Shown piece by piece: positions 16,522 to 22,581 of a stretch of DNA of 64,000 bases. The DNA comes from Frigoriflavimonas asaccharolytica (GTDB lineage Bacteria > Bacteroidota > Bacteroidia > Flavobacteriales > Weeksellaceae), in NCBI RefSeq assembly GCF_013294015.1, contig NZ_JABSNO010000009.1, positions 53,018-117,017 of the forward strand. Reading direction: 5' to 3'. The notes beneath the pieces are model-generated. The model ran no database searches and was not told the origin of the DNA. It was given only the letters and a program-made list of their open reading frames with translations. The first letter of the stretch is position 1, and each line of letters starts with the position of its first letter. The translations under genes and the position numbers were made by a program.

Positions 16522-17346
16522 ATGAAAGAATTTAAAATTTTAATTACAATTTTGTTGTTTCTATTTCTTAATAAATTAAGCTCGCAAACTAAACAATTTC
16601 TGTATGAATACCGCTTTATTTCAGATTCTACAAAGATGGATAGTGTTTCTTCAGAAATCATGGCTTTAAATATTTTTGAAAATAAATCTGAATATTTTAA
16701 TTTGGATCAATTTATCTCTGATTCTACATTATTAGTAAATAGTAAAAAAGGATTAATGCCGATGCCGACAAACAAAAATATAACTAATGAAAGAATTGAA
16801 AAAACTATAAATTCTGAAAAGATTAAATATGTAAAGAGACTTGGTTTTACTGAATATTTTGTTGATGAATCAATTAATTTAAAATGGAAGCTTTATCCCG
16901 AATATGCTACAATTTTAAATTATAAAGCACAAAAAGCAACTACAGAATATGGTGGCAGAAAATGGATCGCATGGTTTGCAAAAGATATTCCTTTTCAAGA
17001 TGGTCCTTATAAATTCAAAAATTTACCAGGATTAATCGTTAAAATTGAAGATGAGACCAAAAGCCATCAATTTATATTGAAAGGTATTAAAAATTTCACT
17101 GATGATTTCATTTATCCTGAATTAAATAATTACGCTCGTGTGGAATTAACTTATCAAAAATTTATTAAAGCTTACAAAAATTACAGAATTAACCCAGTAG
17201 GAGATATGGTTGGTTCTTTTCCTGACCAAACTGATGGCAGTGGGAAATTTAGACGAGGTATAGATATTTTCAGAGAATTTGAAAAATATAGGTTAGATGA
17301 AATTGCAAAAGATAACAACATCATAGAAATAGATTTACTAAAATAA
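16522..17346 (+). CDS. GLPGLI family exported protein
   Basis: A 274-aa protein with a signal peptide (hydrophobic 6-19, ending SSQ) and the family hallmark in the variant FKNLPGLIVKIED, preceded by RKWIAWFAKDIPFQDGPYKF. GLPGLI proteins are Bacteroidota-specific exported proteins of unknown function. Its stop overlaps the paaH start (TAATG), so it is translationally coupled to paaH although unrelated to the pathway. One of the guest genes inside the paa run. Confidence 0.85.
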   Translation: MKEFKILITILLFLFLNKLSSQTKQFLYEYRFISDSTKMDSVSSEIMALNIFENKSEYFNLDQFISDSTLLVNSKKGLMPMPTNKNITNERIEKTINSEKIKYVKRLGFTEYFVDESINLKWKLYPEYATILNYKAQKATTEYGGRKWIAWFAKDIPFQDGPYKFKNLPGLIVKIEDETKSHQFILKGIKNFTDDFIYPELNNYARVELTYQKFIKAYKNYRINPVGDMVGSFPDQTDGSGKFRRGIDIFREFEKYRLDEIAKDNNIIEIDLLK

Positions 17347-18482
17347 TGAAAAACATCGGTATAATAGGAAGCGGAACCATGGGAATCGGCATTGCACAAG
17401 TTGCAGCCACAAATAATTGTAAAGTCTTTTTGTATGACCAAAACGCTTTGCAAACTGAAAAATCTTTAGAAGGTTTGCAGAAAGTTTTAGCAAGATTGGT
17501 AGAAAAAGAAAAAATTTCTCAAGAAGAAAGTGAAGGTATTTTATATAGAATTAAATTTTGCACAGATTTAAAAGAATTGAAAGACTGCGATTTAGTTATC
17601 GAAGCCATCATTGAAAATAAAGAAATCAAACAAAAAGTTTTCAAAGATTTAGAAGAAATTGTTTCTGATGAATGTATTCTAGCTTCCAATACTTCTTCAA
17701 TTTCTATCACTTCAATTTCTTCAGAATTAAAAAATCCAGCTCGATTTTTAGGAATTCATTTTTTCAATCCAGCACCATTGATGCCTTTGGTAGAAATAAT
17801 TCCTGGACTATTGACGGAGGAAAATTTACCTCAAAAAATCTATGATTTAATGAAATTATGGGGAAAAGTTCCTGTGATTGCTCAAGATATTCCTGGTTTC
17901 ATCGTCAATAGATTGGCTCGTCCGTTTTATGGCGAAGCTTTGAGAATCGTAGAAGAAAAAATTGCAACCGTAGAACAAGTAGATGATGCGATGCGAACCG
18001 TCGGAAATTTCAAAATGGGTCCATTTGAATTAATGGATTTAATAGGAATCGACATCAATTTTTCAGTTACCAAAACGGTTTATGCAGATTATTTTTACGA
18101 TCCAAAATACAAACCATCACTGCTTCAACAAAGAATGAGCGAGGCGAAATTGCACGGCAGAAAAACTGGTAAAGGTTTCTTTAGTTATGCTAAAGATGCT
18201 GTAAAACCAGTTCCAGAAAAAGATGAAAACTTGTATCAGGATATTTTCTTGCGTATTATTTCTATGTTGATCAATGAAGCTGTGGAAGCCAAAAGATTAA
18301 AAATTGCCACAGACGAAGATTTGGAATTGGCCATGCAAAAAGGCGTGAATTATCCAAAAGGATTGTTGGCTTGGGGAAAAGAAATCGGTTTCGATAAAAT
18401 TTCTGAAACTTTGCAAAATCTTTACGAAACGTATCAGGAAGAGAGATATAGACAATCACCTCTTTTGAAAAAGTTATCATGA
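17346..18482 (+). CDS. paaH: 3-hydroxyacyl-CoA dehydrogenase PaaH
   Basis: A 378-aa NAD-dependent dehydrogenase that would oxidise 3-hydroxyadipyl-CoA late in phenylacetate degradation. The Rossmann motif GSGTMGIGIAQ is at residues 8-18, followed by CILASNTSSISIT and the catalytic region FLGIHFFNPAPLMPLVEII (split blocks). A second, shorter 3HCDH C-terminal domain is visible (MLINEAVEAKRL...GVNYPKGLLAWG). It is shorter than the 475-aa E. coli PaaH but complete for this architecture. It overlaps the GLPGLI gene before it and the small membrane gene after it (ATGA). Confidence 0.92.
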   Translation: MKNIGIIGSGTMGIGIAQVAATNNCKVFLYDQNALQTEKSLEGLQKVLARLVEKEKISQEESEGILYRIKFCTDLKELKDCDLVIEAIIENKEIKQKVFKDLEEIVSDECILASNTSSISITSISSELKNPARFLGIHFFNPAPLMPLVEIIPGLLTEENLPQKIYDLMKLWGKVPVIAQDIPGFIVNRLARPFYGEALRIVEEKIATVEQVDDAMRTVGNFKMGPFELMDLIGIDINFSVTKTVYADYFYDPKYKPSLLQQRMSEAKLHGRKTGKGFFSYAKDAVKPVPEKDENLYQDIFLRIISMLINEAVEAKRLKIATDEDLELAMQKGVNYPKGLLAWGKEIGFDKISETLQNLYETYQEERYRQSPLLKKLS

Positions 18483-18733
18483 AACCAGAAAAAATTAATA
18501 GAATAAAATTGGCAAGTGCGAAAGCCTTGTTTTTTACAATTTTTATGTTGCTGATGAATGCTCTTTTCGCATACAATGACAATGAAATAGAGAAGGTTTA
18601 TAAACTAAAATTTTATTTATTTGGTGTAGTAGTCTTCTTTGTAATGTTCTTAATTAACTATTTTACTGATTCTAAAAATCCAACCTGGAGCGATGTTTTA
18701 AATAAATTTAAAGGAAAAAATAATGGAAAATAA
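18479..18733 (+). CDS. Small two-helix membrane protein A
   Basis: An 84-aa protein with two hydrophobic helices (about 13-33 and 46-66) and a basic C terminus. ATGA overlap with paaH and an 11-base overlap with the next gene put it firmly in the same transcript. It and the following 67-aa protein share the same plan (helix, charged linker, helix, W/D-containing tail), so they may be distant paralogues. No family recognised and no role in the pathway known. Confidence 0.6.
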   Translation: MKPEKINRIKLASAKALFFTIFMLLMNALFAYNDNEIEKVYKLKFYLFGVVVFFVMFLINYFTDSKNPTWSDVLNKFKGKNNGK

Positions 18734-18926
18734 ATACCTAAACTTATTTATAAAAGGAATAGTTGCCTACGTTTTATTAACGATTCTAAGCTTTGTAATG
18801 GATATGTTCATCAATAAATCTGAACTCAGTTTTATGGAATTTTTCAAAAGTCGTTGGTATGTAACTTTGGCTTTAGTTGTTATATTTTTGGGCTATCAAG
18901 AATTTAAAAATAATAAAACAAAATGA
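18723..18926 (+). CDS. Small two-helix membrane protein B
   Basis: A 67-aa protein with hydrophobic helices at about 8-28 and 45-60. It overlaps the preceding gene by 11 bases and the paaI start by 4 bases (ATGA), so translation is coupled all the way from paaH to paaI. Unknown function; two tiny membrane proteins together at this place could form a membrane pair, but nothing more can be read. Confidence 0.6.
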   Translation: MENKYLNLFIKGIVAYVLLTILSFVMDMFINKSELSFMEFFKSRWYVTLALVVIFLGYQEFKNNKTK

Positions 18927-19336
18927 CACCTCAAGAAACTGTAAAATACATGCTCAATCAAGATTTTTTCTCGCAATGGATGGGCATAAAAATTATTGAA
19001 ATAAAAGATAAATATTGCCTTATCGAAATGCCGATAAAGCAAGAAATGATCAATGGTTTGAAAACCGTTCACGGCGGAATTACCTTTGCATTTGCAGATT
19101 CTGCGTTGGCTTTTTCTTCTAATAATTCTGGAGAAGCTGCGGTTGCACTCAATTGTGTGATCAATTTCACCACCGCAGTTCGTTTGGGCGATACGCTTTT
19201 TGCCGAAAGTAAATTACTCACAGAAACCCGTAAAACTGGGATTTATGATATTCTAGTTACCAATCAAAACAAAGATTTGGTTGCCAGTTTCCGCGGAACG
19301 GTTTATAAAATCAACAAAAAAGCAGTGGATTTATAA
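18923..19336 (+). CDS. paaI: Hotdog-fold acyl-CoA thioesterase PaaI
   Basis: A 137-aa thioesterase that hydrolyses hydroxyphenylacetyl-CoA and similar dead-end CoA esters. The family motif TVHGGITFAFADSALAF (residues about 48-64) contains the HGG and the catalytic Asp of the PaaI group; the RTGIYDI-like segment (KTGIYDILV) follows. Length is normal. The start overlaps the preceding small membrane gene. Confidence 0.93.
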   Translation: MTPQETVKYMLNQDFFSQWMGIKIIEIKDKYCLIEMPIKQEMINGLKTVHGGITFAFADSALAFSSNNSGEAAVALNCVINFTTAVRLGDTLFAESKLLTETRKTGIYDILVTNQNKDLVASFRGTVYKINKKAVDL

Positions 19337-19365
19337 AATTTTAAAAACTTAAAAAAATATACAAA

Positions 19366-20265
19366 ATGAATTTAGAAAAATTTGACACTTACGATAGAGG
19401 TGATTACAAGAAATTTTCAAATCCTTCGGCAATTGAAAAAGATTTACAAACTTTGATTGGTATAATTAATGGAATCCAAAGTGATAATGAAATAAATGAA
19501 AAAGAAAGGGCCGAAGTCCAAAATTGGATAAATTATAATCGCGAATATGAAAATAAGAGTCCATATAGAGAAATTATAAGTTTACTTCGTGAAAGCCTTT
19601 CAGACGAAATTTTAACTCAAGATGAATGCCAAAATATTATTTTATATTGTGAACAATATATTAATAAATCTGGTTATTATACAGTTATAACTTCTGGAAT
19701 CCAAAAGTTATTAGGTATAATTAAAGGAATTTCAATTGATAAAGAAATTAATATTCAAGAACTTACATTTTTAAAAGATTGGTTGGATGATAATGACTAT
19801 TTAAAAAATACATATCCATTTGATGAAATTTATAATTTAACATTGAATGTTATTTTAGATAAAGTAATTACAGACGATGAACATAAATCTTTCATGGAAT
19901 TTTGTACAGCAATTAGTGGAGAATCTGATAATAATACTGAGAGTTTATTAGAGAGTTTAAAAATTGGATTTTATCAAATAGACCCTGAAATAATAATTCA
20001 AGAAAAAACATTTTGTGTAACTGGTGTATCTCAAACTTACAAAAGAAAAGAAATCGCTGAAAAAATTGAAATGTATGGCGGCTTTGTAACAAATTCAGTT
20101 TCTTCAAAATTAGATTATTTAATTGTTTGTGACGAAAAAAATGCTTGTTGGGCATTTACATGTTATGGAAAAAAAATAGAGCAGGCTATAAAATATAGAA
20201 AAAATGGTAAAAATTTAATTATAGTGCACGAATTTGATTTATTTGATACTATCGATAGTTTATAA
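19366..20265 (+). CDS. BRCT-domain protein with duplicated helical N-terminal repeats
   Basis: A 299-aa soluble protein. The C-terminal ~85 residues form a BRCT domain: TFCVTGVSQTYKRKEIAEKIEMYGG..., SSKLDYLIVCDE, then the conserved Trp in ACWAFTCYGKKIEQA. The first ~190 residues contain two copies of an acidic helical module (TLIGIINGIQSDNEIN and KLLGIIKGISIDKEIN, each ~70-90 aa). BRCT domains bind phosphoproteins or DNA ends. Similar stand-alone BRCT proteins occur in bacterial accessory regions. Its last base overlaps the nitroreductase ATG (TAATG), so it is coupled to that gene. Function unknown. Confidence 0.75.
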   Translation: MNLEKFDTYDRGDYKKFSNPSAIEKDLQTLIGIINGIQSDNEINEKERAEVQNWINYNREYENKSPYREIISLLRESLSDEILTQDECQNIILYCEQYINKSGYYTVITSGIQKLLGIIKGISIDKEINIQELTFLKDWLDDNDYLKNTYPFDEIYNLTLNVILDKVITDDEHKSFMEFCTAISGESDNNTESLLESLKIGFYQIDPEIIIQEKTFCVTGVSQTYKRKEIAEKIEMYGGFVTNSVSSKLDYLIVCDEKNACWAFTCYGKKIEQAIKYRKNGKNLIIVHEFDLFDTIDSL

Positions 20266-20957
20266 TGGCCAAAGATTTCATCCTCATCAACAATCACAAA
20301 CACATCCGCTACGAAGACGATTCAAATCTCGATGGAGAAATTTCCCTGCAAAAAAGCGAAGAATTTTTAAGGCAAATCAACAGAAGAAGATCTATCCGAA
20401 CTTTTAGCGATAAGCCAGTTTCCAAAAATACTATTGAAAATATTATCAAATCTGCTTCCACTGCACCTTCTGGCGCGCACAAACAACCTTGGACTTTCTG
20501 CGCCATTTCTAATGCGGAAATCAAAAAACAAATTAGAATTGCCGCCGAAGAGGAAGAAAAAATCAGCTATGAAGGAAGAATGAGCGAACGTTGGAAAGAC
20601 GATTTGGCACATTTAGGTACAGATATGCACAAACCCTTTTTAGAAAACGCACCTTGGCTGATTATCGCATTCAAAAAAGTCTACGATTTAGATGAAAACG
20701 GCGAAAAGCAAAACAACTATTACGTCAACGAATCTGTAGGAATTGCCTGTGGATTTCTCATCGCCGCCATTCACAATGCAGGTTTAGCAACACTGACGCA
20801 CACACCAAGTCCGATGAATTTTCTAGAAAAAATATTGAACCGACCAAAAAACGAACGTGCATATATTTTATTTCCAGTAGGTTACGCTCATGACGAAACT
20901 TATGTTCCAGATATTACAAGAAAACCACTGGATAAAGTGAGTGAGTTTTACGAATGA
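20265..20957 (+). CDS. Nitroreductase-family flavoprotein, iodotyrosine-deiodinase-like
   Basis: A 230-aa FMN enzyme. RRSIRTFSDKPV (41-52) and TAPSGAHKQPW (66-76) are FMN-binding segments of the family. The lid carries Glu98, Tyr102 and Lys123 with the E-x3-Y-x20-K spacing of the substrate-binding triad in iodotyrosine deiodinase, within the subgroup pattern EGRMSERWKDDLAHLGTD. It would therefore accept halogenated or other substituted tyrosine-like phenols; the natural bacterial substrate is unknown. It is translationally coupled to the BRCT gene and lies in the paa region, so aromatic substrates are plausible. Confidence 0.85.
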   Translation: MAKDFILINNHKHIRYEDDSNLDGEISLQKSEEFLRQINRRRSIRTFSDKPVSKNTIENIIKSASTAPSGAHKQPWTFCAISNAEIKKQIRIAAEEEEKISYEGRMSERWKDDLAHLGTDMHKPFLENAPWLIIAFKKVYDLDENGEKQNNYYVNESVGIACGFLIAAIHNAGLATLTHTPSPMNFLEKILNRPKNERAYILFPVGYAHDETYVPDITRKPLDKVSEFYE

Positions 20958-21138
20958 TAATATTAAATTTCGCAAATCATTTGCATAACTACATAAACTA
21001 AGGTCATTTGTTCCTTCTGTATCTTTTACTTCTTCTTTTTACTAAATTTATAGGAATCAGTGAATCTTTGATTTGCGGTAAAAAAAGTTTCAACTACAGA
21101 AAAAAAACTCAAAGTACAAGTATATCGTAAATTCAACT

Positions 21139-21963
21139 ATGAAATCAACCATCCTCACAATTTTCGCAATGCTACTATTTACCAGTTGTGCTTCCACAAA
21201 AAATGCAGATATTGTCTACGGAACTTCTGCCCAAAATGAAGATCTAAAACTCAATATTTTTGTTCCGAAAAACTCTAAAAATAAGAAATTACAGGTTTTA
21301 ATCTACGTTTACGGTGGCAATTGGAATAGCGGAAAACGAAGTATTTACAATTTTTTTGGTAGAAATTTCGCCAGAAAAGATGTAGTTACGGTAATTCCAG
21401 AATATACATTAAGTCCAAAAGCAGACGTAAACCAAATGACCGCAGAAATTGCGACGGCTATAAAATGGGTTCAAAATAATATTAAAGATTACCATGGAAA
21501 TGCAGAAAATTTATTCATCACGGGACATTCTGCTGGTGGACAATTGGGTGCAAATGCTGTCTTAAATCCAAAATTTGGCATCAATCCCAAAGATATTTCG
21601 GGTATTATATTAAATGATGCTGCCGGAATTGATATGAAGGATTACCTAGAAAAATATCCGCCAACAGAGCAAGATAATTATTTGGCAACTTGGAGCAACG
21701 ATCCAGAAAAGTGGTGTCAAGCATCGCCCATCAATTTTTTAGATGAAAATTCGCCACCGTTTATGATTTACGTGGGCAAGAAAACCTATCCATCTATCAT
21801 TACTGCAAACGAGCATTTTGTAACAAAATTAAACGAGTTTCAGCCCGAAATTCAACCAATTTTCATTAATAAAAAACACGTTCCCATGATATTGCAATAC
21901 GCTTTACCATGGAACAAAAGGTCTACCGAAATTTTAGAATTTATGAATAAAAATCTAAAATAA
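21139..21963 (+). CDS. Lipoprotein alpha/beta-hydrolase (esterase-like)
   Basis: A 274-aa lipoprotein (LLFTSC, Cys17) of the carboxylesterase-like alpha/beta-hydrolase group. YVYGGNWNSG (57-66) corresponds to the HGGxW oxyanion hole and GHSAGG holds the nucleophile Ser131; the C-terminal KKHVPMI supplies a likely catalytic His. The usual Asp before the final strand (GxxDxxV) is not obvious in YVGKKTYPSI, so the acid may come from elsewhere. A hairpin terminator follows directly at the stop. About 180 bases before the start contain no recognised feature. Confidence 0.82.
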   Translation: MKSTILTIFAMLLFTSCASTKNADIVYGTSAQNEDLKLNIFVPKNSKNKKLQVLIYVYGGNWNSGKRSIYNFFGRNFARKDVVTVIPEYTLSPKADVNQMTAEIATAIKWVQNNIKDYHGNAENLFITGHSAGGQLGANAVLNPKFGINPKDISGIILNDAAGIDMKDYLEKYPPTEQDNYLATWSNDPEKWCQASPINFLDENSPPFMIYVGKKTYPSIITANEHFVTKLNEFQPEIQPIFINKKHVPMILQYALPWNKRSTEILEFMNKNLK

Positions 21964-21979
21964 TTTCGTCTAAATGATT

Positions 21980-22005
21980 TGCTTGATTTTAATCAGGCAT
22001 TTTTT
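21980..22005 (+). terminator. Rho-independent terminator after the esterase gene
   Basis: TGCTTGATT (21980-21988) pairs with AATCAGGCA (21991-21999) with one G-T pair, followed by T residues to 22005. Copy 2 of the dispersed hairpin repeat begins right behind the T tract, as copy 1 does at 6709. Confidence 0.75.
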
Positions 22006-22007
22006 AT

Positions 22008-22103
22008 GGCGCACATTTCCGCCTTCCGTTCCCATTCTTTTTTTTGCTGGCTTCGGCAAGCTCAGCCACCAAAAAAAAGGAATTCCACTCAAGTCGGGGC
22101 GCA
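22008..22103 (+). repeat. Dispersed hairpin repeat, copy 2
   Basis: Outer arms GCGC (22009-22012) and GCGC (22099-22102) replace the GCAGC/GCTGC of copies 1 and 4. Conserved blocks are TTTCCGCCTTCCGTTCCC on the left and GGAATTCCACTCAAGTCGGG on the right. The centre holds its own stem: T8/A8 tracts around TGGCTTCGGCAAGCTCAGCCA. Confidence 0.8.
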
Positions 22104-22189
22104 GATTTCGTACGATTTCAAGAGTAATTATAACTTAGGAACATTTAGACTATATATAATTTTAAACTTAAATGCATTAGATTAATTAT

Positions 22190-22241
22190 GTTTGTCATTC
22201 CGTAGGAATCTCACAGCAGAGATTCCTACGGAATGACAAAC
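22190..22241. repeat. Perfect 23-base-arm palindrome
   Basis: Bases 22190-22212 and 22219-22241 are exact reverse complements around the loop ACAGCA. The arm reads GTTTGTCATTCC then GTAGGAATCTC. Words of this kind (TGTCATTCCGTAGGAATCTC-like) are, from memory, common intergenic repeats in Flavobacteriia. No T tract follows, so it is a structured repeat rather than a standard terminator. A weak relative (TGTCATTACGAACC) lies near 62550. Confidence 0.85.
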
Positions 22242-22323
22242 TTTGTGTAAATTGTGCTTTGAAAAGAAAATTGGTAAAATTAGCGCAACATTCATCCCTT
22301 CAAAAAAGCGAAACTCGTTATTC

Positions 22324-22426
22324 TAGCCCGGATAGAAACGGCATCCTTTTTTGCCTTTAAAGTTCTTCTTACCTCGCGATGATTTTCGATGGCAAAAAAG
22401 ATATAGTGAATAGCCGGAAACCAGCT
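22324..22426 (-). repeat. Dispersed hairpin repeat, copy 3 (opposite orientation, diverged)
   Basis: Read on the minus strand it goes AGCTGGTTTCCGGCTATTC, ATCTTTTTTGCC, loop, GGCAAAAAAGGATGCC, TTTCTATCCGGGCTA, following the plan of the other copies with arms AGC/GCT. It is flanked by direct repeats TTCAAAAAAGCGAAA (22299-22313) and TTCAAAAAAAGCGAAA (22426-22441). The remaining part of the 22.1-22.58 kb spacer shows no gene. Confidence 0.65.
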
Positions 22427-22581
22427 TCAAAAAAAGCGAAAACCTTTCTGCTTCTAAAATTTATAATTCTTATAATTTTTGTATCTTGAGCCTATTGATT
22501 TTTAACCAAATAATTTCGCCGAAATCATTATTAAAGTACTCTTAATGATTGATTTCTGACAAAAATTCTTACAAATATTTT

